From: Styela clava | Lineage: Eukaryota > Chordata > Ascidiacea > Stolidobranchia > Styelidae | DNA: 64,000 nt | Reading direction: 5' to 3' | NCBI RefSeq assembly: GCF_964204865.1 | Contig: NC_135255.1 | Coordinates: 22,659,135-22,723,134, forward strand | Shown: one piece after another, positions 48,125 to 57,636 of the stretch | Numbering within the stretch: position 1 is the first letter of the stretch | How the letters are laid out: each line of letters starts with the position of its first letter | Position numbers and translations under genes: made by a program | The notes under the pieces: model-generated | Told to the model about the DNA's origin: nothing | What the model saw: only the letters and a program-made list of their open reading frames with translations | Databases searched by the model: none

Positions 48125-48620
48125 TATTCCAATATTTTTATTCCAAGTTACAAGTCTGAGCGCCCAAAAGGCAGTCCGCTTTCCTTATGAACAAGAAATA
48201 CTTTTAACTGTCACGCGCCATTGCATAATCGAGGATCGCGTTGCCAAACCTTATATTAAATAAACAAATGTAACCGTATTTGTGTGTAATGATACGCGTA
48301 CATCGTCTGCTTTTTTCTTCTACACAGCTCATTATTTGTGTTTTTAAAAATGAGAACTAAAAGTTAAATTTATTGAATTTTACTTTGAGGGTTCAATTGC
48401 TAACGAAAAATTTAAGAGCAGGTGTAGCTTTTAAAATTTATAGAAAGCAATATAATTGAAAATATGGCAACACTAATTTTATAGGTTTCATCAATTGCGC
48501 TACTTTATCGTAAGGCTCTAATTATATGGCTTGTTATATTGTTTTATGATTTAACGTGTTAATTATTGCGCTTTATCTCTTTCTCAGATGCTATTTTATT
48601 GCCCTAATACCATGTAGAGT
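48125..48620. other. 5' flank of BORCS5
   Basis: AT-rich sequence between the piggyBac-type MITE and the BORCS5 start. It must hold the BORCS5 promoter or 5' untranslated region. An AG after a T/C-rich run (TTTCTCAG at 48582-48589, about 30 bp before the ATG) is a possible splice acceptor, either for a 5' exon or for a spliced leader. Confidence 0.35.
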
Positions 48621-50106
48621 ATGGGAAATGAACAAAGCGCTTCACAGACCGCGCCCCAGAGTGTGAAAGCGTCACAGAGAACTGCAGAAAGACGGCAGGC
48701 TTCAACAAAGACATCGGGAATTGTTGTCGTTGGGACAAAAGAGCCAGAACTTTCGGGAAATTATTTGGATAATTATATTACACGGCTAGACACTTGTCCC
48801 TCGTTTCAGCCTATTTTTCAGTCTCAAGGAAGTGGCGAAGGAAGACCACAGCAGGGTGAGCTTGTGGGTCAGTTAGATTGGAAAGCCGCTCTCAAAGTTA
48901 GCACAAGGATTCAAGAACATTTGCATAAATGTGCAGAAGCAGTCTCGTCTGATCAGGTTGATTGTTTATTTTTAATTTTCATAATCAATTCATTATTAGT
49001 ATTAGTAAACTGGCTGAATCACCTTACATCCTCGGTCATTACTGCATTATGAGCTTACATGTTTTCAAAGTACAACTGCTCAAACTTTAAAACATTTGCA
49101 TTATTACTTATCGATCTTAAGATCGGTAAGTATATTGATAGGTATTTGTCTGTCTGTCTGTCTGTGTGTCTGTTAGATGCACGCGATATCTCACGAAAGC
49201 GAGATTGAATCTGCTCCAGATTTTGCATGTGCATTCATCTTATCTCGGACCAGAAGCCTATTGATTTTGGGCGAATTATGTCGTATAATTAGCGAGTTAT
49301 CAATCAATTATTGATATAGTGATCTAGATTTTTGTAAAGCGAGAGAATTTTGAAACCCGCCGAGTGTGTGTGTGCGATGCGCAGTGCGCAAGTTACAAGA
49401 GCGGATGAATCGAAACTGCAGTTTCTGTTTTGGGGGATCCCCTAACTATCGATCGATAAGTCTTCGGTTTCCAACCGATATTCTCGTTTTTTTGTTAGGT
49501 CGTTTATGTAAGCTTGTGCTTGTTGCCTGATTCTTTGTGTGTTGGTCAGAGGGCTTCTATTGTTTCAAACTTTTTTAAAGTTTTTTTTCGCTTCCTAGAG
49601 TTTTCCGTTTTATTTTTGTGTGTAATAATTATTGCCAAAGTAACCCCTTTCCACTGGATAAATAGTGAAATCCTATTGAATCAATGACATAAAAATTTTT
49701 TTCTTTTTTGTTTCCAAGTCTATGCATATTCCAAATTAACTAGATAACCATTCAGATATGGACTGGTGATTGAAAAAGAGGTTATGGCTTGTCATAAATT
49801 ATCCTATTTTCTTTTCATGATAGATATCAAGCGTATACCCAAGCATCGATCTAAAACATTCTCATATTTTTGTTTCAGAATTCTTTGGCTTCACAAATTA
49901 AGCAAGTAGATGCACAGGCTTGCCAGATAATGCAAAAATACACTGAGCGACAAAAAGCATTTGCAAAGTACGCTGAACACATGAGAAAAATTGACGAGAT
50001 TTCTTCAAGTTTGAAACGAGTACGAATGAACCTAGATACGACCTTCAACCTCCTTGACGAGTTGAATAAATATTTGCCAGACGAAGAGAGAATTGATATC
50101 AAATAA
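48621..50106 (+). CDS. BORCS5: BORC complex subunit 5
   Basis: Two exons join in phase 0: 48621-48956 and 49879-50106 (TAA), giving 187 residues; human BORCS5 is 196. The start MGNEQS fits the N-myristoylation signal of the family. Conserved stretches are FQPIFQ, a helix with HLHKCAEAVSSDQ across the exon junction, and QKAFAKYAEHMRKIDEISS, followed by LLDELNKYLPDEER. The family member is the lipidated subunit of BORC, which sits on the cytosolic face of lysosomes and recruits ARL8 for kinesin-driven movement. Only 88 bp separate its stop from the SLC30A9 start. The intron carries the Helentron-like element 49106-49487. Confidence 0.95.
49106..49487 (+). mobile_element. Helentron-like non-autonomous element (HINE/DINE type)
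   Basis: The best-preserved copy. It opens with ACTTATCGATC (49106-49116) within a palindrome around GATCTTAAGATC. A GTCT microsatellite follows at about 49147-49172, then the core, and the inverted partner GATCGATAAGT at 49451-49461. It ends CCGATATTCTCG. It is nearly identical to the inverted copy at 16105-16540, which implies recent mobility. It lies in the BORCS5 intron. Confidence 0.62.
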
Positions 50107-50194
50107 ATATTTACTATTTGTCAACTTGAATGCAGTAAATAATATAATATCATCAATTCTAGTTTAAAAACTGGAACTTTTTATTGTAAATAAT
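50107..50194 (+). promoter_or_regulatory. BORCS5-SLC30A9 intercistronic spacer
   Basis: Only 88 bp lie between the BORCS5 stop and the SLC30A9 ATG. It contains AAATAAATA-type sequence right after the stop and a possible acceptor, CAATTCTAG (about 50153-50161), some 33 bp before the ATG. This would suit a trans-splice or internal processing site, but no such site is proven by the sequence. Confidence 0.35.
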
Positions 50195-51853
50195 ATGGCA
50201 ACACAATCTCCATTTCTCGTCATCTTAAAATATCAGAAATATTTTGCAAAAGGAATCCTCAAGTCACAGAGACGTTTAATTCCAAAAATATGTGGGGCAC
50301 GACATTTTCAGACCACACCTTTCCATTCTTCAAATTCAAAACCTGAGTCGAAAATCGACAGAATCTCAGCCCCAAAAATAGACCCGAAACTGCCTGAACA
50401 GACCTTTCAAATTCTGCAAGAATCTGAAAATGTTTCAGACTCGACGAAAACTGAAAATTTATCAAAAGATGATAAAAAAACTGTTGTAGCTACTGTGAAA
50501 GAATATATTCGAATGAGGCGGGATTTTTCCAAAAAATATACGGATAACAATACTGTAACGGCTGTGCGAGCGATGCAGGAATACGTACTCAAACCAAGCG
50601 ACCTCCAAGATTTAAAACTTATAAAAATACGGAGTCCGTATCGGGATGGTGCCGGTCATCTCTTGGTATACTTGGAAAGAGATATAATTAAGAAAGCAAT
50701 GGAGGTTCACGGAAATAAAGAAAATCTCGAATTGGAACAAAAACGGATAAAAAGACTCAAACAAAAGCAGAAAAATTATCTCGATTGGACTTTTGTTAAT
50801 AAAGAAGAAATTAACGTAGACGCAAAAAAGTTGTTTAAAACCGGACCTGGTAGAGTGGTGGCAGTTGCAGCGGCGGCAAACGGGGTTATATGTCTCACGA
50901 AATTTTCTTGTTGGCTTTGGACTGGGTCAGCAAGTATGTTCTCAGAAACTCTACATTCATTCGCAGACATGGGCAATCAACTTCTTTTATTATGGGGGGT
51001 TTATAAATCTATGAAAATTCCAGACGAGGCCCACCCATATGGGTTTGGTAACATGCGCTATATAGTGTCCCTTATTTCGGGGGTTGGCATTTTTTGCATA
51101 GGATGTGGGGCTAGTATCTACCATGGAATCACTACGATGTCCGCTGGTCATTCACTTGACAGTGTCACAAGTTTCGGTGCGTTTGGAGTTCTTGCAGGCT
51201 CCGCTCTTGTGGAGTCTGCTTCACTAATCGTAGCTATAGATGAAACGAAACACAACGCTGCGAAACAAGGAATGTCATTCTGGAATTATGTTCGTTCATC
51301 GCAAGACCCCAGCACTAATGTCGTTCTATTAGAAGATTCTTGTGCCGTTTTAGGTGTCGGGATAGCTGGCGTCGCATTAGCTTGCGCTCAGTACATGCAA
51401 AATCCTATTTATGATTGTGTGGGATCGATCGCCATTGGTGGACTGTTAGGACTTGTCGCTACATTTTTAGTTCGCAGCAATGTAGAGGCTCTGATTGGAC
51501 AATCAATTCCACAAAATCGTTTAGACGAGCTTCAAGAACAATTGGAGGATGACGCCGTGATTCGTGGTCTTTACGATATCAAAGCAACACAACTTGGCTA
51601 CAGCGAATTCAAATTTAAAGCGGAAATTGATTTTGATGGACGTGAAGTAACAAGAGCTTACTTAGAATCTCAAGACTTTCAAAAAATTATGAATGAATGC
51701 AATAACATTGACTCTGAAAAAGAATTGGAAATATTTTTGCTAAACCACGGTGAAAAGATTATAGATACGTTAGGAATGCAAGTGGACAGATTGGAGGGTG
51801 ATTTAAAAAGAAACAATCCTGGCCTAAGACACATTGATTTAGAAGTTTTATAA
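50195..51853 (+). CDS. SLC30A9: mitochondrial zinc transporter ZnT9
   Basis: An intronless frame of 552 residues (human 568). The basic N-terminal 40 residues suit a mitochondrial presequence. A family-specific soluble domain follows (about 95-205; NNTVTAVRAMQEYVL, SDLQDL), then a cation diffusion facilitator core with about six membrane segments (about 221-426). Visible signatures are GSASMFSETLHSFADMGNQ (His254, Asp258), HPYGFGNMRYI, DPSTNVVLLEDSCAVLG (Asp381) and NVEALIGQSI, then the C-terminal KFKAEIDFDGR and HGEKIIDTLG. The family exports zinc from mitochondria. The start is the first ATG after the BORCS5 stop. The absence of introns is notable. A MITE begins 45 bp after the stop, inside the likely 3' untranslated region. 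Confidence 0.96.
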   Translation: MATQSPFLVILKYQKYFAKGILKSQRRLIPKICGARHFQTTPFHSSNSKPESKIDRISAPKIDPKLPEQTFQILQESENVSDSTKTENLSKDDKKTVVATVKEYIRMRRDFSKKYTDNNTVTAVRAMQEYVLKPSDLQDLKLIKIRSPYRDGAGHLLVYLERDIIKKAMEVHGNKENLELEQKRIKRLKQKQKNYLDWTFVNKEEINVDAKKLFKTGPGRVVAVAAAANGVICLTKFSCWLWTGSASMFSETLHSFADMGNQLLLLWGVYKSMKIPDEAHPYGFGNMRYIVSLISGVGIFCIGCGASIYHGITTMSAGHSLDSVTSFGAFGVLAGSALVESASLIVAIDETKHNAAKQGMSFWNYVRSSQDPSTNVVLLEDSCAVLGVGIAGVALACAQYMQNPIYDCVGSIAIGGLLGLVATFLVRSNVEALIGQSIPQNRLDELQEQLEDDAVIRGLYDIKATQLGYSEFKFKAEIDFDGREVTRAYLESQDFQKIMNECNNIDSEKELEIFLLNHGEKIIDTLGMQVDRLEGDLKRNNPGLRHIDLEVL

Positions 51854-51897
51854 TTTTTGCTTAATTTGACCATTTTTTGATAATTTAAAGTAATTTT

Positions 51898-52133
51898 GGT
51901 GCTCCCGAAGTATGCGAACCAAGATGGCGGACATCGGAACGTAACATGGGTAACAGGTTTGGGTCAGGCGATAATTTTTTTCCAATTTTCCTTATTTTAG
52001 TCATATTATCAGTTCGAAGACTAGCCAAGAGCCTCCCGTAGTATTTATAGCTAAAATTATAGCCTAACCCTAACCTAGTACACGTATTACATTCCGATGT
52101 CCGCCATCTTGGTTCGCATACTTCGGGAGCCCC
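51898..52133. mobile_element. hAT-type MITE, long form (family A)
   Basis: A 236-bp palindromic element flanked by the exact 8-bp duplication GTAATTTT (51890-51897 and 52134-52141). The ends are GGTGCTCCCGAAGTATGCG and CTTCGGGAGCCCC. It is very close in sequence to the inverse of 37463-37698. It starts 45 bp beyond the SLC30A9 stop. Confidence 0.92.
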
Positions 52134-52717
52134 GTAATTTTATTGTATTTTTAGTGCAATTAATGGCATTCTGTTAGCAGACTACTGGCATGCTGAATAT
52201 ATTGTTTGGGCTCAAATCTGTTTGAAAAATGAATGCCGACATGAAAAAGACGTTCAAAAAGACGTTCTATATTAAAAGTGTATTTGTATTCGAATAAAAT
52301 TATTTAATATTCGATCTTGGCAAGTTTAGGCTTGGTATGTATTGCCCTATGTTTGTCGTTTGTATAAATTATCAGTCTGTGACCCAGGATATGGATTCTA
52401 ACTGATATGCTGTGGTCCACCATATGGGTTACCATTCACTTTCAGTTGCCCTTGGTATTCGAGTGTTTGTCCATACTTCTCTCCAGAAATGAGTCTTCTT
52501 CATTTCTGATTGAGAGCATGTGACATCACTCAGAGTACCTATAAAAATGCCTCGCAAGCTAAGAAAAATTGAAGTAAAGTTACTGTAAAATGTTGTTGAA
52601 TTTCTTCATATTTTTACGCTCTTAACCCAAAACCGGAGCAATAAATGTCCAAACATGTTTCATTTTTTGTGACTCTTTTATTGAAATATTGTTTTCACCA
52701 GTAGAACAGCAGTTTTG

Positions 52718-52925
52718 GGGATACTCTCCTTGTGTGTGTACCAGGTTAGGGTATAATTTCATTCCTATTTTCCCCATTTTAATTCCATTACGAGTTCGGG
52801 TACTGTCTGTGTTAGCCAAGTGAATATACCCCTGCCCATAGGTCTACGTCCCTTTACACAACTTGAAGTAATGTCGGCTAACAAAATTAGTTACCTCCAC
52901 ATTGGTACACACACTTCTGGGAGCG
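52718..52925. mobile_element. hAT-type MITE, medium form (family B)
   Basis: A 208-bp element flanked by CAGTTTTG (52710-52717) and CTGTTTTG (52926-52933), a 7/8 target duplication. It starts GGGATACTCTCCTTGTG and ends CACACTTCTGGGAGCG. The internal ACTGTCTGTGTTAGCCAAGTG block is shared with the other medium copies. Confidence 0.8.
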
Positions 52926-53097
52926 CTGTTTTGGGTTTAGTTATACTCTGTCACAGCTCTTAAACTTTCTAACCATTCTTTTCAAACAGTGTTAAATCAG
53001 AGCACATCTTTGCAGGTTGGTTCACATAACACCTGGCTACAATTTTCTTTACCATCCATGTCAATCGAGGTATAGATCGTCTCACAATGGCCCAGTG

Positions 53098-53531
53098 CAG
53101 GGTAGTCCAAACCTAGGCCCACGGGTCACATGTGGCCCGCCGCTTCATTATCTTTGGCCCGCGCCGCGCTCAGGGAGTAATCAAAATATCGTATTTTAAA
53201 TTGCTTCCCGTAAAATAAATCAGAATAATCGTTTGACAAATTGTTGTTATCACCACTGTGACTGAATTGACTAGTATGATGGCTAGCTGAAGCAACTAGC
53301 GAAGTTGAAGATGTAATGGGCAGTTTAGATTGTTACCTGGATTTCTATCGTTTTGGTCGGGAATATATGCTAACAATATAGGCATGATAGAAAACTAAAA
53401 ATCGAATGCGGATTATGTGTTCACCAATAGAGGTGCTTGTTTTGTATTGCACTGTTTACCTATTCCTGGTACTATTGTGGCCCGCGACTAATGTCAAAAT
53501 GATTTTGTGGCCCGCGGAGCCCACCACCCTG
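53098..53531. mobile_element. hAT MITE with GGCCCGC subterminal repeats
   Basis: A 434-bp element starting CAGGGTAGTCCAAACC and ending GGAGCCCACCACCCTG. It is flanked by the exact 8-bp duplication GCCCAGTG (53090-53097 and 53532-53539). Several TGGCCCGC words cluster inside both ends. Confidence 0.85.
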
Positions 53532-53636
53532 GCCCAGTGAAGCGTTAGACTTAACTGTGTTGGCATCCCAGACTCCCCCTCCCCACCTTGGCCAAGATGT
53601 AATGACTGAACCAGAAAGATGCATTTCAAGCAATAG

Positions 53637-53876
53637 ACGAGAATATCGGTCGGAGACCGAAGACTTATCGATCGAAAACTGAAGTTTCGATTCATGACTC
53701 TATAGTGACACATCACTCCAGGAATTGCGTGTCCCATCACTAATTAATTAATAACTCGTTAATTATACGACATAATTCATCCAAAATCAATAGGCTTCTG
53801 GTACGACATATGATGAATGTACATGCAAAATTTGGAGCAGATTCAACCTCGCCTTCATATAACAGACAGACAGACT
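53637..53876 (-). mobile_element. Helentron-like element, 5'-truncated copy
   Basis: Minus orientation, from ACGAGAATATCGG on the left to a short CAGA run at 53862-53875. It lacks the palindromic 5' end. It shares the GTGTCCCATCAC block with 28906-29181, so these two form a subfamily distinct from 16105 and 49106. Confidence 0.55.
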
Positions 53877-54752
53877 TAAATTTTCTAGCGATTCTTTTCA
53901 AACAGTGTTAGATCAGGAAATAAGCTCACTCAAGAGACAAAGGAGTGTGAGCAAAGTTCAGGCCTACCACTGAGGTTAAAAGGCTCAAAACGATGATGGA
54001 GCAATAACTTTCAAAACATTTTTAAATTTGGCGTTTCTACTCTGAATTCATGGATTTTAATGAATTTGAAAAAGTACAAGCCCCTGATGCCAGTTCACGA
54101 GCGAATCCCTATTTTCCAGCCTCAGCTTCAAACATTTGTATTTCTACTTTGGAATGAAAATTATTCAGACTGAAATCTGGCAACATACATTTATGCTTTT
54201 TATTAAAATAAAACAATTACATTTGTGAAAAATTATTCAAAAACAGCTTTGTAAAGTATATGCATGAAGCAGCAAATGAAAGTGTGCGCCAACCTTTGGT
54301 GGCAGTTAAGACTTGGTAAAAAAAAAATCCAAAACCGAATACAAAATAGACGCTGATGTGTATTAAGTGACGTACAATGCGACACTATTTTAGGGAGGGC
54401 AGGAAATCAGTATATTACATACACCAGTGGTTCCCAACCTTTTTAAGCGACCCAAATTTAAAAAAAAAAAAATTACTACAAGCTATACTACAATATCAAA
54501 TAAACAATACAATTTCCGAAAAAAATAAAACCGATAACTTTTAAGCTTGTTGAAAAAACATAGATTGGGGAACACTGACATATTCCATAGGTGGGCACAG
54601 CAGCTAATCCAAAATAGTTCAGCCCAATTCAACCACAAGCAAAATATCTTTTCACTTAAGATTGGGATGTAATAGCACGTCATGTTTTTTTGGGATTGTA
54701 ATAAAATAAACTCAAAGCGAATGATGGCAAGAAGTCCAGCAATGTCCAGTGT
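53877..54752. other. intergenic, one hAT-type end only
   Basis: No gene. A hAT-type end, CAGTGGTTCCCAACC, is visible at about 54426 followed by an A-rich run. I find no matching right end nearby. Confidence 0.4.
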
Positions 54753-55030
54753 AGTGGTTCCAAACATTTTAGGGCTTGTGGCCCTCTCTAGAGGTTTTTA
54801 GAACTCGTGGCCCTGTTTGTCATTACAGTAGTTTTAATTGGAAGATTCCAATCCCATTATGTTCAAACAATTCATGCTCAACAAAGTGAAAACACCTTGT
54901 GAAATAACCTTATCAAGCAATGAAACGGAAAGTTTTCTTGTAGAGCGAAAAGTAATTTGCGTCTGGCATTGTGGCTCAACTCCAACTGATCTGTGAGCCA
55001 TGTGCCCCCATCAGAAAATTGCTGGTCTGA
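54753..55030. mobile_element. degenerate hAT-type MITE
   Basis: Starts GTAGTGGTTCCAAACATTT and ends near GAAAATTGCTGGTCTGATA. The interior matches 446-740 (CAAACAATTCATG, GTGAAATAACC, CAAGCAATG). Both copies are old and the target duplications are gone. Confidence 0.5.
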
Positions 55031-55186
55031 TACCTAATTGATTGAGCAATGGCACATGTGTATACCCACAAATCAATAAAATTAATTAACAAGTCAGCAG
55101 AGCACCTTACTTGGCACCACTTTATACAAAATTCGAAACAAAATTGGACACAGAAAACCAGTATTGGTAGAATATTATGAACTTCA

Positions 55187-55843
55187 CCATTTCCATGCGA
55201 TTTTTATTTTTTATTAAATAATCGTATTTGCTACGCCGATTTTATGCATTTGTACCCCCACAACTAATCGATCGACTAACGAAAAACTAATGATCCTCTG
55301 CTGCCCACTGACGGCTCGTTGGAAAGCTTATTTAAAGAGCTTGCAATTGTCGATTAAAAAAATTTTTTTTTTAAAAGGGGTGGTCTGAGTCACAAACCGG
55401 TTTTTTTCTTGGGTGTTGAAACTTCAAACCGTGATAAAAAATAGAAATATTCGCTAAATCCTTTACTGTTACCGCTTCTTGGTTGGCAAACAATAGCATA
55501 ATATTGCTGTAGCAATTTCGTTATCTAACTCAAAATACTTTAGTAGATGGAAGGGATAATATGTCTTCTATTACCACCCAAAAAACACCGAAATTTGCAT
55601 AAATTTCAAAAACACTCCCTCGTTCCGTCGCAAATAAAATTCCCATGGTAAACGAAAGCGAGATTTACCGTCGCTTATGTTAATCTCGAAGAAGACTTCT
55701 TATCAATAAACTAAAACCCGGAAAAACTAGACCAACAGTTTGCGACCGATTGCTAAATAAAACAGTGGAGTACATCAACGTACCCGCCGCGATCTAGCGA
55801 GTTTTGTCGTGGGTACGTATATGTGCCCACCGCACGGAAAGGG
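55187..55843. mobile_element. piggyBac-type MITE, copy 2
   Basis: A 657-bp element in the same orientation as 47447-48120 and nearly identical apart from scattered substitutions and small indels. The right side keeps TTAA (55844-55847). The left flank reads TTCA, and the first bases are CCATTTCC instead of CCCTTTCC, so the left terminus has decayed. Confidence 0.82.
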
Positions 55844-55847
55844 TTAA

Positions 55848-56183
55848 AAAAGAAAAACATTTAAATTGAAACCCCCAATATCGAACATGTGAAATTGAAC
55901 ATAAGAACAAAATAAGCTCTGAAAATGCTGAGAGAAACTTATTTGACAATTTAAAAACAGGGACATTCATACTTCTGCAGTTTGGGGTGTAAGAACATAA
56001 TTACAATGTACTATATATTATCTGTTTCTCGGCCACCGGATGGCATGAAGAGTTCAATCAAAAGTTATATCGGTAGGTGTTTGTAAGTCATCTTGCCAGT
56101 GAAAACTCACTTTTCAAGATATTAGAAATTGAGATACTGAAAAATGACTATTGAACTCTTTTGAAGGAATCACTATTTTTCAT
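55848..56183. other. 3' flank of GET1
   Basis: AT-rich; expected to hold the GET1 3' untranslated region (minus strand). Nothing else is recognised. Confidence 0.4.
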
Positions 56184-56687
56184 TTATCCACTTAAAACTT
56201 TTGAGAACAATTTTCGCACTGAAACTCGGCAAATAATCATCCAAATTATGCAAGACACAGCGCCGAGTTCGACAGCAGGAAATGAAAGAATATATGCAAT
56301 GGACCATGTCCATTCTTTAGGCACGGATGCCACAGGGTCTCTGCGATAATAAAAACATAAATATAGAAGAACAACCCATAGGATTCCTTGGATCGTGTAT
56401 TGTAAAGATAGTCGCACGGTCTGATACAACCTGGATTTTTCACGATTCATTCTATCAATTTCTTGCGTTAGTTTATCCATTTGTCGTTGGTATCTTGTAT
56501 ATTTCGCAAAATCATCCATTATGCTCAACTGTTTTTGGTTCTCTGCAAATTCTAAGAGTTGAGCGCGGAAATTTAATGTTGCATCTTTGTACTTAAGATA
56601 ACTAACCAGTTTTGCAATTCCCTTGGAAAATATTGGAGCAATCTGCTGGGCAATATTAATGATCAGTATTGTCCAAAACAGATTCAT
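56184..56687 (-). CDS. GET1: GET1/WRB tail-anchored protein insertion factor
   Basis: An intronless frame of 167 residues, the usual length of GET1 (human WRB 174). A first hydrophobic segment at the N-terminus (MNLFWTILIINIAQQIAPIF) is followed by a cytosolic coiled coil (about 40-95) with the conserved SIMDDFAKYTRYQRQMDKL. Two more membrane segments follow (about 98-116 and 127-152). In the family, GET1 with CAMLG/GET2 forms the endoplasmic-reticulum receptor that takes tail-anchored proteins from GET3; the coiled coil contacts GET3. SMIM8 lies 397 bp upstream on the same strand. Confidence 0.93.
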   Translation of the reverse strand: MNLFWTILIINIAQQIAPIFSKGIAKLVSYLKYKDATLNFRAQLLEFAENQKQLSIMDDFAKYTRYQRQMDKLTQEIDRMNREKSRLYQTVRLSLQYTIQGILWVVLLYLCFYYRRDPVASVPKEWTWSIAYILSFPAVELGAVSCIIWMIICRVSVRKLFSKVLSG

Positions 56688-57084
56688 GGCGGAGAAATAT
56701 TGCCTCTACACAAATATATATCAACACAAGCTGTATAATCAGTCCTTCCAATGGTGTAAGGCTTCACTTTTGAGCTAAATAAGCAAGAGCACTTTATAAA
56801 CAGTCTTTTGAAGATAATAACGACTTCAATATAGTGTTAAATTTACCACTGATTAATTAACAGTCTTTCACAATAATAATACAGTAATAAGGACCTCGAA
56901 ATAAAATCAAATATAACAGTGATCACGTTGTAGACAATCTTCCCCAAAATAAGGGCCCCAATATACAGTATTGAGCTTTGATGAAAGTATACCCTTCTCT
57001 CTGTTTATATGTTCAATAAATTCTTGGAATCGTTTTGTTAGTCTTAAAGATGAACCAGTTACAAAAATCTCAAATCAAAGCTAT
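56688..57084. other. SMIM8-GET1 spacer
   Basis: A 397-bp stretch between two co-oriented minus-strand genes. On the minus strand, TTTGTGTAG lies about 20 bp before the GET1 ATG and could serve as a splice acceptor. No transposon is seen. Confidence 0.35.
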
Positions 57085-57393
57085 TTAATCCCACTTTGAA
57101 GATTTCCTTTGCATTTGAGTTGTACCATCAATGTTGTATGCTTCATATAACTCCTTGTTTTCGCTCTGTGCGTTCATGTATGCAAGATAACCAACGCAGA
57201 GTGTTATAGCTGTCAGGCCAAGGCCCATAACAACTTTGTTCGGGCGAGCGTAAAGTTCGAAATTGACCGCTCGAAACACTGATGTTGTTCGCAGAGATCG
57301 TAAACCACTTCCAGGAATTGTAGCTGATTTTGCTTTGTTTCCAGCTTTTGCGTCCCTTTTCTCAGATTGTTGTTTATTGCTTTGTTCAGTCAT
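57085..57393 (-). CDS. SMIM8: small integral membrane protein 8
   Basis: An intronless frame of 102 residues (human SMIM8 is 97). The N-terminus is polar, followed by the conserved PGSGLRSLRTTSVFRAVNFE, then PNKVVMGLG leading into one membrane segment (about 54-71), and the conserved C-terminus ending MQRKSSKWD. The family has a single membrane span and no established biochemical role that I can state. Identification rests on the match at both ends of the protein. Confidence 0.92.
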   Translation of the reverse strand: MTEQSNKQQSEKRDAKAGNKAKSATIPGSGLRSLRTTSVFRAVNFELYARPNKVVMGLGLTAITLCVGYLAYMNAQSENKELYEAYNIDGTTQMQRKSSKWD

Positions 57394-57636
57394 TTGGTCA
57401 TTCTATATTAAGTGACTAAAATGTGGAATGAAACACAGAATTTTTGTTGAGCATATTTATACATTTTTTGTGTATATAAGGAAAATTTTATGTTACCCTG
57501 AGTAAGGCACAGTTCTCCGAATCCAAGATGACTCGAAAGCTAGGATAAAAGTTTTTGCTCCAGTAAATAGAGTTATTTTTTTTCTGGGGGAACCAAAAAG
57601 GTTGGAAGACTGTTTTGCATCAGGACGGAGGCCCAG

